Translations under genes and position numbers: made by a program
In this document: piece by piece, positions 26,147-35,311 of the stretch
Position numbering within the stretch: position 1 is the first letter of the stretch
How the letters are laid out: every line of letters starts with the position of its first letter
Assembly (NCBI RefSeq): GCF_017355955.1
Contig: NZ_JAFFID010000001.1
Coordinates: forward strand, 1,488,001 to 1,552,000
Direction: 5' to 3'
DNA length: 64,000 bases
Origin: Sabulibacter ruber
GTDB taxonomy: Bacteria > Bacteroidota > Bacteroidia > Cytophagales > Hymenobacteraceae
The notes under the pieces: generated by a model
Seen by the model: only the letters and a program-made list of their open reading frames with translations
Told to the model about the DNA's origin: nothing
The model's database searches: none

Positions 26147-26194
26147 AGAGGTGTTTCAGACCCGATTTTCAGAAAACGACCTGGAAACACCTCT
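26147..26194. repeat. 36-nt palindrome P13 with 6-bp stem extension
   Basis: Core 26153-26188 (GTTTCAGACC...CTGGAAAC) is flanked by complementary AGAGGT and ACCTCT. It lies between the ilvC stop at 26209 and the ilvA start at 26126, so it may tune relative expression of ilvA. Confidence 0.7.
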
Positions 26195-26208
26195 TTCGTT
26201 TTGATGGC

Positions 26209-27252
26209 TTATCGGCCCGAGCGAAGTTTTCTCACTACCGCGCCGGTTTGCCACAATTCTGATTCGCGTACTTCTTTCAGCTCGGCTTCCAGTTCCTGAC
26301 GGTAGCCTGGGGTAGAACCGCGCTGGATGGTGCGCTCGGCTTCTTTGCCTGATGCTACGCTGTCATACAGTTCATTTAATACCGGAAGCGTAGCCTCACG
26401 GAACTTGCCTTTCCAATCCAAGGCGCCACGCTGAGCCGTTACGGAGCAGTTGCTGAACATCCAGTCCATGCCGTTCTCGCCTACTAATGGCACCAGGCTT
26501 TGGGTTAATTCTTCCACGGTTTCGTTGAAGGCCTCTGACGGAGAGTGACCGCGCTGACGCAACACCTGGTACTGGGCCTCGATGATGCCGGCCAAAGCGC
26601 CCATTAACACACCGCGCTCACCGGTTAAGTCTGAGTACACTTCTTTTTTGAAATCGGTCTCGAACAGGTAACCGGAGCCCACCCCAATGCCCATGGCAAT
26701 GGCTTTCTCGTAGGCTTTGCCGGTGGCATCCTGGAACACCGCGAAGGAAGAGTTCAACCCTCCGCCTTCCAGGAACAGGCGGCGCAAGCTGGTACCGCTG
26801 CCTTTGGGGGCCACTAAGATCACATCCACATCGGCGGGCGGAATAATGTTGGTCTGCTCCTTGAAGGTAATCCCGAATCCGTGCGAGAAATAAAGCGTCT
26901 TGCCGGGCTTCAGCCTTTCTTTGATGGTTGGCCACACGGCAATCTGACCGGCGTCTGACAACAGGTTGCAGATGATGGTACCGCGTTCTACGGCTTCTTC
27001 AATAGAGAACAAGGTCTGTCCCTCTACCCAACCGTCTTGCTTCGCCTTCTCCCAGGAAGCAGAATCCTGACGCTGTCCCACAATCACGTTGAAGCCGTTG
27101 TCGCGCATGTTCAATGCCTGACCGGGTCCTTGCACGCCGTAGCCAATCACAGCTATTACTTCGTCTTTCAGGGTTTCCTGGGCTTTTGCCAACGGATATT
27201 CATCGCGGGTCACAACGGTTTCTTCTACACCGCCGAAATTGATCTTTGCCAT
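26209..27252 (-). CDS. ilvC: Ketol-acid reductoisomerase
   Basis: Converts acetolactate and acetohydroxybutyrate to the dihydroxy acids with NADPH and Mg2+, the second common step of valine and isoleucine synthesis. At 347 residues it is a class I (short) enzyme. Visible are the nucleotide-binding GYGVQGPGQALNMRDNG (38-54), HGFGITF, and the metal-site region of the C-terminal helical domain (DLTGERGVLMGALAGIIEA, SVEELTQSL-like). It follows ilvN after 408 repeat-rich bases, so it may have its own promoter. Confidence 0.96.
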   Translation of the reverse strand: MAKINFGGVEETVVTRDEYPLAKAQETLKDEVIAVIGYGVQGPGQALNMRDNGFNVIVGQRQDSASWEKAKQDGWVEGQTLFSIEEAVERGTIICNLLSDAGQIAVWPTIKERLKPGKTLYFSHGFGITFKEQTNIIPPADVDVILVAPKGSGTSLRRLFLEGGGLNSSFAVFQDATGKAYEKAIAMGIGVGSGYLFETDFKKEVYSDLTGERGVLMGALAGIIEAQYQVLRQRGHSPSEAFNETVEELTQSLVPLVGENGMDWMFSNCSVTAQRGALDWKGKFREATLPVLNELYDSVASGKEAERTIQRGSTPGYRQELEAELKEVRESELWQTGAVVRKLRSGR

Positions 27253-27296
27253 TTTGTTTGGTTAATATGGGTTATGGTTTTATTTACTCGTTTGGT

Positions 27297-27332
27297 GTTT
27301 TAGGCCTGATTTCATGAAAAGTGGGCTAAAAC
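27297..27332. repeat. 36-nt palindrome, copy P14
   Basis: Member GTTTTAGGCCTG...GGGCTAAAAC, 45 bases upstream of the ilvC start codon. Confidence 0.7.
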
Positions 27333-27349
27333 AGGTTGTACTCTCTGAG

Positions 27350-27521
27350 CTGGCGCGAGTCTCCAGACTCGTGCCCAGGGATGTCGGGTAGTCTCCTGAC
27401 TACCCTCGCTGCAACGCAGCGATATTCCGCATTGCTGATTCTAAGCATTTCCGGTTCGTGATTCCCGGCGAGTCTGGAGACTCGCTTCATCCGGAGGCAC
27501 GAGTCTGGAGACTTGCGCCAG
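27350..27521. repeat. Two-armed REPIN/BIME-like element (GAGTCTCCAGACTC type)
   Basis: Arms 27350-27375 and 27496-27521 are inverted and differ at one of 26 positions. Each arm holds its own hairpin CGAGTCT-CC-AGACTCG. Inside lie more hairpins, GGGTAGTC-TCCT-GACTACCC and GCGAGTCT-GG-AGACTCGC, so the element is a mosaic of several units. Confidence 0.8.
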
Positions 27522-27542
27522 TTGTTTCGGTTTTCCTTATTT

Positions 27543-27627
27543 CCCTTCTATGGCGCGGAAGTTACTTCCGTGCCTTGCTTCTAATTTTATCGTAAGTCAC
27601 GGAAGTAACTTCCGCGCCATAGAAGGG
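27543..27627. repeat. 30-bp perfect inverted repeat (GGCGCGGAAGTTACTTCC type)
   Basis: Arms 27543-27572 and 27598-27627 are exact inverted complements over 30 bases, with a 25-base loop. Each arm has an inner palindrome CGGAAGT-T-ACTTCCG. The same element, less perfect, is nested at 24489-24549. It lies just downstream of ilvN. Confidence 0.85.
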
Positions 27628-27660
27628 CCATAGTTAAACGGTTGCTTAGGCCAACATGAA

Positions 27661-28269
27661 TTACATGCTGAACACATTATCCCGGCTGTTCAGGAACTCG
27701 TTTTCGATGGCGTCCTGGCCCGGTTCGGCGCGCTCAAACTCGCGGAGTTTGCGGTTGAAGCCGTCACTGCCTTTGATGATGGCGATGCGGGCGCTGCGTA
27801 CAAACTCTATCAACCCGAAGGGCTGCAGCACCTTGATCAGGTTGTCGGTCTCTTCACGGTGGCCGGTGGTTTCAAAGACGGTGTAGTCCTTGCGGATCAC
27901 CACGGCGCGGGCTCCGTTCTCACGCAGCAGGCGCTCTACTTTAGCCTTCTCGGCTATGATATCCGTGGGCACTTTGTAGAGAGCCATTTCTTGCCAGATC
28001 ACGTCTTCGTTGGTGTTGAAGTACACTTTCAAAACCTCCACCTGCTTTTCAATCTGCCGGGCGATTTTACTCACCACCTCCTCGGTCTCGTTGATCACGA
28101 TGTTGAAGCGGTGTATGCCTTCAATTTCAGAAGGCGACACGTTCAGGCTGTCTATGTTGATCTTGCGGCGCGTGAAAATCATGGCGATGCGGTTCAGCAA
28201 TCCCACATGGTTTTCGGTGTACACCGTAATGTTATATTCCTGCTTTTCTATGGGCGCTTGCTCAGGCAT
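27661..28269 (-). CDS. ilvN: Acetolactate synthase regulatory (small) subunit
   Basis: Binds the IlvB catalytic subunit and confers valine feedback inhibition. The 202 residues contain an N-terminal ACT domain (about 12-85, YTENHVGLLNRIAMIFTRRKINIDSLNVSPSE) and a C-terminal ALS_ss_C domain (about 95-180). It is longer than the ~95-residue IlvN/IlvM form and corresponds to IlvH-type length. It follows ilvB by 19 bases and is surely co-transcribed. Confidence 0.94.
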   Translation of the reverse strand: MPEQAPIEKQEYNITVYTENHVGLLNRIAMIFTRRKINIDSLNVSPSEIEGIHRFNIVINETEEVVSKIARQIEKQVEVLKVYFNTNEDVIWQEMALYKVPTDIIAEKAKVERLLRENGARAVVIRKDYTVFETTGHREETDNLIKVLQPFGLIEFVRSARIAIIKGSDGFNRKLREFERAEPGQDAIENEFLNSRDNVFSM

Positions 28270-28288
28270 ATTCTGTTTGGTTAGGCAC

Positions 28289-30022
28289 CTATTTTAATCT
28301 GATTTCGCTCACGCTGCAGCCTTGCGGCACCATGGGGAACACGTTGTTCTCTTTGGTCACCATCACTTCCAACAGGAAGGAACCAGGATGCTCCAGCATT
28401 TCTTTCAGGGCATCATTGAGGTCGGCGCGTTGGTTCACGCTTCTGCCCGAGATGCCGTAGCCTTTGGCTACCGTCACGTAATCGGGGCTCTGGATGTCCA
28501 CGAAGGAGTAGCGCCGCTCATGGAACAACTCCTGCCATTGCCGCACCATGCCCAGAAACTGGTTGTTGAGGATGAGGATTTTCACGTCCACGCCGCTCTG
28601 CATGATGGTGCCCAGCTCCTGAATGGTCATCTGCACGCCACCGTCGCCAATCACGGCAACAACTGTTCTATCCTCTGCGCCAAACTTAGCCCCAATGGCT
28701 GCTGGCAGCGCGAAGCCCATGGTGCCCAAGCCGCCGCTGGTGATGTTGCTGCGGGTGTGGTTCAGCTTGGCGTAGCGGCAGGCCACCATCTGGTGCTGTC
28801 CTACATCGGTTACAATGATGGCTTCGCCTTTAGTGAGTTCGTTCAGTTGCTGGATTACCTCGCCCATGGTCATTTCCCCTGAGGTTGGGAACAGCTCTTC
28901 GCGAATGACCGCGTCAATCTCCTGCTGCTCAAACTCCTGGAATTTCGCCAGCCACTCAGTGTGCTGTTTCTTTTCCACCAATTGCGTCAGCAGCGGCAAG
29001 GTTTCCTTGCAGTCGCCCCACACCGGCACGGTGGTTTTTACGTTTTTGTCAATCTCGGCGGGGTCAATGTCCAGGTGGATGATTTTGGCTTGTTTGGCGT
29101 ATTTGTCCAACCTACCGGTTACGCGGTCATCGAACCGCATGCCAATGGCGATCAAAACATCGCACTCGTTCGTCATCACGTTGGGGCCGTAGTTGCCGTG
29201 CATGCCCAACATGCCCACGTTCAGCGGGTGGTCACTTGGCAAAGCGCCCGCGCCCATGATGGTCCAAGCCGCCGGAATACCGGATTTCTCCAGGAACTCA
29301 CGGAACTCCTGCTCGGCCGCGCCCAGCATCACGCCCTGGCCCCACAACACGAATGGCTTTTTAGCGCTGTTGATGAGTTCGGCCGCTCGTTCAATGTATT
29401 CTTTCCTTACAATCGGCTTTGGCCGATAACTGCGGATGTGGTCGCATCGCTTATAGCCCTGGAAAGGGAACTTCTGCAACTGGGCATTTTTGGTAATGTC
29501 AATTAGAACCGGTCCGGGCCGACCGGTGCGCGCGATATGAAACGCCTTGGCCAGCACCTCCGGGATCTCGGTGGCATCAGTTACCTGGTAGTTCCACTTG
29601 GTCACCGGGGTAGTGATCCCGATCACATCGGCTTCCTGGAACGCATCGGTGCCCAGCAGGTGCGCGAACACCTGGCCGGTGATGCAGACCAGCGGCGTGC
29701 TGTCAATGAGGGCATCGGCGAGGCCGGTGATGAGGTTGGTGGCGCCCGGACCGCTGGTCGCGAACACCACGCCTACTTTGCCGGAGGCACGGGCATAACC
29801 CTGGCCCGCGTGGATTCCGCCTTGTTCGTGGCGCACCAACACGTGCTTCATGTTCCCGGGAAAATCGAACAGGGCATCGTAGATGGGCATGATGGCCCCA
29901 CCGGGATAGCCAAAGATCGTGTCCACCCCTTCCACGGAAAGGGCGTGCAACAGCGCCTGACTGCCGCTAATCATGGTGTCTGTTTCAGGCAAGGCTGGGG
30001 CTTGTTTCTCTTGCGTTAACAT
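28289..30022 (-). CDS. ilvB: Acetolactate synthase catalytic (large) subunit
   Basis: Thiamine-diphosphate enzyme that joins pyruvate with pyruvate or 2-oxobutyrate. About 577 residues from the ATG giving MLTQEKQ; that start overlaps the ilvD end by 38 bases, and an ATG 16 codons later (MISGSQALL) would avoid the overlap. Seen are the [13 protein letters not shown] and VRHEQGG segments with the ThDP glutamate, [15 protein letters not shown], and the ThDP/Mg motif [11 protein letters not shown]...[13 protein letters not shown] near the C-terminus. Direct neighbours ilvD and ilvN confirm the role. Confidence 0.95.
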   Translation of the reverse strand: MLTQEKQAPALPETDTMISGSQALLHALSVEGVDTIFGYPGGAIMPIYDALFDFPGNMKHVLVRHEQGGIHAGQGYARASGKVGVVFATSGPGATNLITGLADALIDSTPLVCITGQVFAHLLGTDAFQEADVIGITTPVTKWNYQVTDATEIPEVLAKAFHIARTGRPGPVLIDITKNAQLQKFPFQGYKRCDHIRSYRPKPIVRKEYIERAAELINSAKKPFVLWGQGVMLGAAEQEFREFLEKSGIPAAWTIMGAGALPSDHPLNVGMLGMHGNYGPNVMTNECDVLIAIGMRFDDRVTGRLDKYAKQAKIIHLDIDPAEIDKNVKTTVPVWGDCKETLPLLTQLVEKKQHTEWLAKFQEFEQQEIDAVIREELFPTSGEMTMGEVIQQLNELTKGEAIIVTDVGQHQMVACRYAKLNHTRSNITSGGLGTMGFALPAAIGAKFGAEDRTVVAVIGDGGVQMTIQELGTIMQSGVDVKILILNNQFLGMVRQWQELFHERRYSFVDIQSPDYVTVAKGYGISGRSVNQRADLNDALKEMLEHPGSFLLEVMVTKENNVFPMVPQGCSVSEIRLK

Positions 30023-31706
30023 AGGCTTCTTCCTGTAAATCGGTGATACAACCGTGGCTGGCATCACTTACTGTTCTGATATATTTCAAAAGCACTCCCC
30101 CTTGCACATTTGGCTTAGGTCTTTGCCATTGGCTTCTCCGGAGGGCTAACTCGGCATCGTCTAGCTGCACATCTATGGTATTGGTGGTAGCGTCCAGCAC
30201 AATCCAGTCGCCGTCTTCTACCAGGGCAATGGTTCCGCCGTCATAGGCTTCGGGGCAGACATGGCCGATGACGAATCCGTGCGTACCGCCCGAGAACCTG
30301 CCATCGGTAATGAGGGCTACTTTATCGCCTAATCCAGCACCCATGATGGCTGAGGTGGGTTTCAACATTTCGGGCATGCCGGGTCCGCCTTTTGGTCCCA
30401 CGTAGCGAATCACCACTACCTGGCCAGGCTGGATTTTGCCATGGGTGATGCCCTCGTTCAGTTCTTCTTCTGAATTGAAGACAATGGCGGGTCCTTCAAA
30501 CCGCAGGCCTTCTTTCCCGGAGATTTTCGCCACAGCGCCTTTGCTGGCCAGGTTGCCATACAAGATCTGGATGTGGCCGTCTGCTTTGATGGGGTTAGAA
30601 AGCGGTCTTAACAAATCCTGCTCCTCTCCCAGTGGCTTCACGTTGGCTAAGTTCTCGGCTAAGGTTTTGCCGGTGACAGTCATTAAATCGCCTTTGAGCA
30701 AACCTGCTTCCAGTAAGGTTTTCTGCACGGCAGGCACTCCACCTAAAGCGGATAGGTCTTCCATCAGGTATTTGCCGCTGGGCTTCAGATCGGCCAGCAC
30801 CGGCACCCGGTTGCTGACTTCCTGGAAATCTTCCATCGTCAGTTTAACGCCGGCGGCATGGGCGATGGCAATCAGGTGCAAAACGGCGTTGGTAGAACCA
30901 CCCAATACGGTAATCATCACCAGTGCATTCTCAAAAGCCTCGCGCACCAAGATGTCGCGGGGCTTGATATCTTTCTCTAACAGTTGCAGAATGTAGGCGC
31001 CGGTATCCAAGGCTTCCTGGTTTTTCTCGGCGCTCACCGCTGTGGAAGACGAAGAGAATGGAAGGCTCATGCCCAGGGTCTCAATGGCGGCGGCCATGGT
31101 GTTGGCGGTGTACATCCCCCCGCAAGCCCCCGGGCCCGGACACGCGTTCCGGATGATGCCCCGGTAGTCTTCGTCAGAGATAGCGCCGTTCAGTTTTTTA
31201 CCGTAGGCCTCAAAGCAGGACACAATGTTCAGCTTCTGGCCTTTGTACTCCCCACCCTTAATGGTCCCGCCGTACACCATCAGCGAGGGGCGGTTCAGGC
31301 GCGCCATGGCAATCAACGCACCTGGCATGTTTTTGTCGCAGCCCACCACGGTAGCCACGGCGTCATAGTAATGGGCACCGGCCATGGCTTCAATAGAATC
31401 AGCGATCAACTCTCGGGATACCAGCGAAAAGCGCATCCCGGCGTTGCCGTTGGTGATGCCGTCGCTCACGCCAATGGTGTTGAAGCGAAGCCCCACCATG
31501 CCGTTGGCCTGCACGCCCATTTTCACGGCATCGGCTAACCCATTGAGGTGCATGTTACAGGTGTTTCCCTCAAAGCCTGTGGAGCAGATGCCCACAAACG
31601 GTTTGCGCAGATCGGCCTCCGGAATACCCGAGCCGATGAGCATAGCCTGGGAAGCCGGTAAGCTGTCGTCTTTGGTGTAGATGCTGCTGTATTTATTTAA
31701 TGCCAT
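29985..31706 (-). CDS. ilvD: Dihydroxy-acid dehydratase
   Basis: Iron-sulfur dehydratase forming the 2-oxo acids of the valine and isoleucine pathways. The 573 residues carry the cluster-binding cysteine motifs in [22 protein letters not shown] and [14 protein letters not shown], and the C-terminal [18 protein letters not shown] typical of IlvD. It is the first ilv gene after the four leu genes. The 215 bases before it contain a branched-chain-rich leader ORF and an intrinsic terminator, so its expression is probably controlled by attenuation. Confidence 0.96.
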   Translation of the reverse strand: MALNKYSSIYTKDDSLPASQAMLIGSGIPEADLRKPFVGICSTGFEGNTCNMHLNGLADAVKMGVQANGMVGLRFNTIGVSDGITNGNAGMRFSLVSRELIADSIEAMAGAHYYDAVATVVGCDKNMPGALIAMARLNRPSLMVYGGTIKGGEYKGQKLNIVSCFEAYGKKLNGAISDEDYRGIIRNACPGPGACGGMYTANTMAAAIETLGMSLPFSSSSTAVSAEKNQEALDTGAYILQLLEKDIKPRDILVREAFENALVMITVLGGSTNAVLHLIAIAHAAGVKLTMEDFQEVSNRVPVLADLKPSGKYLMEDLSALGGVPAVQKTLLEAGLLKGDLMTVTGKTLAENLANVKPLGEEQDLLRPLSNPIKADGHIQILYGNLASKGAVAKISGKEGLRFEGPAIVFNSEEELNEGITHGKIQPGQVVVIRYVGPKGGPGMPEMLKPTSAIMGAGLGDKVALITDGRFSGGTHGFVIGHVCPEAYDGGTIALVEDGDWIVLDATTNTIDVQLDDAELALRRSQWQRPKPNVQGGVLLKYIRTVSDASHGCITDLQEEAYVNARETSPSLA

Positions 31707-31740
31707 GGTTCGTAATGCGGTGTTTTTGAGGTGTTTTCAC

Positions 31741-31778
31741 AAAAAAAGAGCCTTTCTACCGGGTGGTGAGAAAGGCTC
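31741..31778 (-). terminator. Intrinsic terminator in the ilvD leader (attenuator)
   Basis: On the minus strand a 10-bp perfect stem (GAGCCTTTCT / AGAAAGGCTC, loop 11) is followed at once by seven U residues. It stands 34 bases before the ilvD start codon and 24 bases after the stop of the leader ORF. A terminator placed between a leader peptide and the first ilv gene is the classic attenuation layout. Confidence 0.85.
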
Positions 31779-31801
31779 TGAAGGATTGTAAGAGGCCGTT
31801 C

Positions 31802-31861
31802 CTACCCACCTTGCGGCAGAGGAATAATGACAATAATGGAAATGACCGACTGTAGTCGCAT
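31802..31861 (-). CDS. ilv leader peptide (attenuation), 19 residues
   Basis: Short ORF coding for MRLQSVISIIVIIPLPQGG followed by TAG. Nine of 19 residues are branched-chain: five Ile (all ATT), two Val (both GTC), two Leu. The core resembles the Ile/Val-rich leader peptides of enterobacterial ilv operons (established for E. coli ilvGMEDA). Stalling at the Ile/Val codons when charged tRNAs are scarce should favour read-through of the terminator 24 bases downstream. No SD sequence is evident, as usual in Bacteroidota. The exact antiterminator pairing is not resolved by eye. Confidence 0.75.
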   Translation of the reverse strand: MRLQSVISIIVIIPLPQGG

Positions 31862-31876
31862 CTGGTATTATCTTTG

Positions 31877-31912
31877 GTTTCAGGCATGTTTTCAGCAAAA
31901 CTGGCCTGAAAC
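31877..31912. repeat. 36-nt palindrome, copy P15
   Basis: Member GTTTCAGGCATG...GGCCTGAAAC, between the leuB stop (31922) and the ilv leader ORF. The fifth pair is C-G. Confidence 0.7.
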
Positions 31913-31921
31913 GTTTCTTCG

Positions 31922-33040
31922 TTAAATGATGGTGCTTAGCCCTATCTCCAGGTTTTTCAGGTGCCGGAAACACTCGCCGCCTTCCTGCACATAGTCGGCG
32001 ATGAAGCCGCCCACCTGCTCGGTGGTGAACGGGTTTTCCTTGTTCAGTTCCGGGGTCAGCACGTTTCTTTTCAGGGCGTATTCCACGCCTTCTTTCACCA
32101 GATCTGCCTCTTCCTGCAACCCGAAATGCTCCAGCATCATGGCTACCGAAAGAATGGTAGCAATAGGGTTAGCGATACCTTTGCCCTTGGCCTGCGGGAA
32201 AGAACCGTGGATGGGTTCAAACAACGCTGCGGTCTCCCCTACCGATGCCGAAGGAAGCAAGCCCAGCGAGCCGGCGATCACCGAGGCCTCGTCTGAGATG
32301 ATATCCCCGAACATATTCTCGGTGAGGATCACGTCAAACTGTTTCGGGTTCAGGATCATCTGCATGGCGGCGTTGTCCACGAACAGGTAATCCACCGCTA
32401 CCGAAGGATATTCCGGGGCGATCTGCTGCACCACTTCGCGCCACAGACGGGACGTTTCCAGCACGTTGGCTTTGTCTACCAGGGTCAGTTTGTTCCGGCG
32501 GTTAGCCGCTGCCTGAAAGGCCAGATGCGCGATGCGCACGATCTCTTCTTTAGAGTAAAAGCAGTTGTCAAAAGCGCCATCCTCGGTGCGGCCTTTCTCC
32601 CCGAAGTAGATACCGCCGGTCAGCTCCCGGTAGATCATCATGTCTACGCCCGAGATGCGGTCTGCTTTCAAAGGAGAATGCTCCAACAACACGTCATAGG
32701 CAGTTACCGGGCGGATGTTGGCGTACAAGCCCAAAGATTTACGCAGGCGCAACAAACCTTGCTCTGGGCGTACTTTGGCGGCCGGGTTGTTGTCGTATTT
32801 AGGATCACCAATAGCCCCCAGCAGGATGGCATCGGCTTCAAAGCAGGCTTGCAGGGTTGATTCAGGCAGCGGGTTGCCGGTGGCATCAATGGCGCAGGCG
32901 CCCATCAGCTGCACATCCAGTTCAAACTCATGCCCGAAGCGTTCAGAAACGGCTTCTAATACTTTGAGGGCTTCGGCACATACTTCTGGTCCAATTCCGT
33001 CGCCGGGGAGAACGGCTATCTTTTTACTTAATACGCCCAT
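31922..33040 (-). CDS. leuB: 3-isopropylmalate dehydrogenase
   Basis: NAD-dependent oxidative decarboxylase of the leucine pathway, 372 residues. Characteristic segments are [11 protein letters not shown] (10-20), the [17 protein letters not shown] substrate loop, [14 protein letters not shown] and [18 protein letters not shown]. Its ATG overlaps the leuD stop region by 13 bases, so the two are translationally coupled. Transcription runs on towards ilvD through the P15 repeat and the attenuator. Confidence 0.96.
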   Translation of the reverse strand: MGVLSKKIAVLPGDGIGPEVCAEALKVLEAVSERFGHEFELDVQLMGACAIDATGNPLPESTLQACFEADAILLGAIGDPKYDNNPAAKVRPEQGLLRLRKSLGLYANIRPVTAYDVLLEHSPLKADRISGVDMMIYRELTGGIYFGEKGRTEDGAFDNCFYSKEEIVRIAHLAFQAAANRRNKLTLVDKANVLETSRLWREVVQQIAPEYPSVAVDYLFVDNAAMQMILNPKQFDVILTENMFGDIISDEASVIAGSLGLLPSASVGETAALFEPIHGSFPQAKGKGIANPIATILSVAMMLEHFGLQEEADLVKEGVEYALKRNVLTPELNKENPFTTEQVGGFIADYVQEGGECFRHLKNLEIGLSTII

Positions 33041-33624
33041 GGTCTGCTCTTTTCGTATTGTTCTATTGCGTCTTTCTGATTTACTAAATAATCAATGTCA
33101 TCGTAGCCATTGATCAGGCACTCTTTCTTGTAGGCGTCAATCTCAAACGGGATCTTCTCCTCCCAAGCCGGCACCTGTAATTCCTGTTTCACCAGGTCCA
33201 CCACCAGGGTGGTCTGCGGGTCTTCCTCAATCTGGCCCAACAGTCTTGCCAAAACCTCATCTGAGACCTGAAGCGGCAACAGTCCATTGTTCAGGGCGTT
33301 GCCTTTGAAAATATCAGCGAAGAAGCTGGAAATCACCACTTTGAAACCAGCATCATAGATTGCCCAGGCGGCGTGCTCACGGCTACTACCGCACCCAAAG
33401 TTCTTGCCCGCTACCAGAATCTGACCGCTGTAACGGCCGGTGTTCATCACGAAATCGGCTTTGGGCTGACCGGCGTTATCAAAGCGCCAGTCTCGGAATA
33501 AATTCTCCCCGAAGCCTTCGCGCGAAGTAGCCTTCAGGAAGCGGGCCGGGATAATCTGGTCGGTATCTATATTCTCAATCGGGAGCGGAACCGCCGTAGA
33601 TTGAAGCACTTCAAACTTTTCCAT
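33028..33624 (-). CDS. leuD: 3-isopropylmalate dehydratase small subunit
   Basis: Swivelling-domain subunit of isopropylmalate isomerase, 198 residues, which pairs with LeuC. Visible family motifs are [14 protein letters not shown] near 19-32 and [16 protein letters not shown] near 72-87. It lies 123 bases after leuC and overlaps leuB by 13 bases. The leuC-leuD gap holds a solo copy of one of the repeat arms. Confidence 0.95.
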   Translation of the reverse strand: MEKFEVLQSTAVPLPIENIDTDQIIPARFLKATSREGFGENLFRDWRFDNAGQPKADFVMNTGRYSGQILVAGKNFGCGSSREHAAWAIYDAGFKVVISSFFADIFKGNALNNGLLPLQVSDEVLARLLGQIEEDPQTTLVVDLVKQELQVPAWEEKIPFEIDAYKKECLINGYDDIDYLVNQKDAIEQYEKSRPWAY

Positions 33625-33668
33625 CTAACTGTTTTATGTACCACAAGGGCACTTTACAATTCTTAATC

Positions 33669-33703
33669 TGATCGTCCCCCTTTGAAGGAGGTTGGGGGAT
33701 GAT
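33669..33703. repeat. Solo REP-like arm between leuC and leuD
   Basis: A 35-base unit built on CCCCCTTTGAAGGAGG with a GGGGGATGAT tail, 32/35 identical or so to the arms of the element at 24411-24623. No complete inverted partner follows; a short TTCTCGGG/CCCGAGAA hairpin (33704-33732) comes next. Confidence 0.65.
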
Positions 33704-33747
33704 TTCTCGGGCAGATCAAGCATCCCCGAGAACCACTTTCCACCCCA

Positions 33748-35205
33748 TCAGAGCAACTGCTCTGCTTCTTCGTACTGCTTTGTCATCCCCAATCGGCTCC
33801 CTGAAGATTCATTCAGGTATTGGGTGATGTCCACAATCTTGCCTTCCACGGCGGTGATGGCCGCCACCAGCGGGCTGGCCAGCAAGGTGCGGGAACCCGG
33901 TCCCTGACGGCCTTCAAAGTTGCGGTTAGAGGTGGAAACGCAGTAAGCACCTGCCGGAATCTTGTCTTCGTTCATGGCCAGACAGGCGCTGCAGCCCGGC
34001 TCACGGAGTTCAAAACCAGCCTCGGCCAGCACTTTGTCAATGCCTTCCTCAATGGCTTGCTTCTCCACGTGTTTGGAACCTGGTACTATGATGGCCTCCA
34101 CGTGGGGGGCTTTACGCTTGCCTTGGACGAATTTGGCTACCTGGCGCAGATCCTCAATGCGGGAGTTGGTGCAGGACCCGATGAACACATACTGAATTTC
34201 CTTGCCCAGCAAGGATTCGCCCGGCTGAAAACCCATGTAGTTCAACGACTTGTTGTAGCTGGCCACTTCACTGGCCGGAACATCAGTAGGGATCACCTCA
34301 TTGATGGCCATGCCCATGCCTGGGTTGGTCCCGAAGGTGATCATAGGCGCGATGTCCTGCGCATCAAAGAAGAACTCTTTGTCAAAGGTGGCGTCTTCGT
34401 CGGTGTACAGGGTAGACCAGTAGTCCACGGCTTGCTCCCACCGCTCACCCTGCGGCGCAAACGGACGGCCTTTCAGGTATTCAAAAGTGGTTTGGTCAGG
34501 GGCAATCATGCCGCCGCGGGCACCCATCTCTATGCTCATGTTGCAGACCGTCATGCGGCCTTCCATGCTCAGGGCGCGGAACGCACTGCCGGCGTACTCT
34601 ACGAAGTACCCCGTTGCCCCGCCGGTTCCCAGTTTGGAGATCACGTACAGGATGATGTCTTTGGCGGTAACGCCGTTTTTCACTTCCCCCTCTACCGTGA
34701 TGCGCATACTCTTCGGTTTGCTTAGCAGCAAGGTCTGAGACGCCATTACCTGCGCCACCTGGCTGGTACCAATCCCGAAAGCAATTGCTCCGAAAGCTCC
34801 GTGGGTAGAGGTATGGCTATCGCCGCACACAATGGTCATGCCGGGTTGAGTCAACCCTAATTCCGGCCCCATTACGTGCACTATGCCCTGGTTTTCATGG
34901 CCCAGGCCGTACAGTTCAATGTTGTGCTTGGCGCAGTTTTCAGTGAGTTTGTCCACCTGAAAACGGGAAAGCGGCTCCTCAATGGGGAGGTGCTGGTTTT
35001 TGGTGGGTACGTTATGGTCGGCGGTAGCCACAATCTGCTCCTTGCGGAACAATGGCAATCCGCGGTGTTCAATCTCGTCAAATGCTTGCGGGCTGGTTAC
35101 CTCGTGGATGAGGTGACGGTCAATGTAAAACACGTCCAATCCACCCCCAGGAATGGATTTCACCACGTGGGCAGCCCAAATCTTATCTAATAATGTTTTC
35201 GCCAT
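33748..35205 (-). CDS. leuC: 3-isopropylmalate dehydratase large subunit
   Basis: Catalytic [4Fe-4S] subunit of isopropylmalate isomerase, 485 residues. Cluster cysteines are seen in [15 protein letters not shown] and [14 protein letters not shown]. The N-terminus [31 protein letters not shown] and the [18 protein letters not shown] end are canonical. Distance to leuA upstream is 106 bases without a visible promoter. LeuD follows. Confidence 0.96.
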   Translation of the reverse strand: MAKTLLDKIWAAHVVKSIPGGGLDVFYIDRHLIHEVTSPQAFDEIEHRGLPLFRKEQIVATADHNVPTKNQHLPIEEPLSRFQVDKLTENCAKHNIELYGLGHENQGIVHVMGPELGLTQPGMTIVCGDSHTSTHGAFGAIAFGIGTSQVAQVMASQTLLLSKPKSMRITVEGEVKNGVTAKDIILYVISKLGTGGATGYFVEYAGSAFRALSMEGRMTVCNMSIEMGARGGMIAPDQTTFEYLKGRPFAPQGERWEQAVDYWSTLYTDEDATFDKEFFFDAQDIAPMITFGTNPGMGMAINEVIPTDVPASEVASYNKSLNYMGFQPGESLLGKEIQYVFIGSCTNSRIEDLRQVAKFVQGKRKAPHVEAIIVPGSKHVEKQAIEEGIDKVLAEAGFELREPGCSACLAMNEDKIPAGAYCVSTSNRNFEGRQGPGSRTLLASPLVAAITAVEGKIVDITQYLNESSGSRLGMTKQYEEAEQLL

Positions 35206-35311
35206 AGTTTTCTCTCTTTTGTCCTCCTGGAAAGTTCTTGTTGGCCAGCTAGCGCTTCAACCGCTTTTGCCGTTCGCCATTAGGTTCCTTTCAGGAAGAC
35301 AGGAAAGGGTT

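Noticed and set aside
33820..34725. Open frame of 301 codons opposite leuC
   Set aside because: Antisense of a well-supported gene, no recognisable domain.
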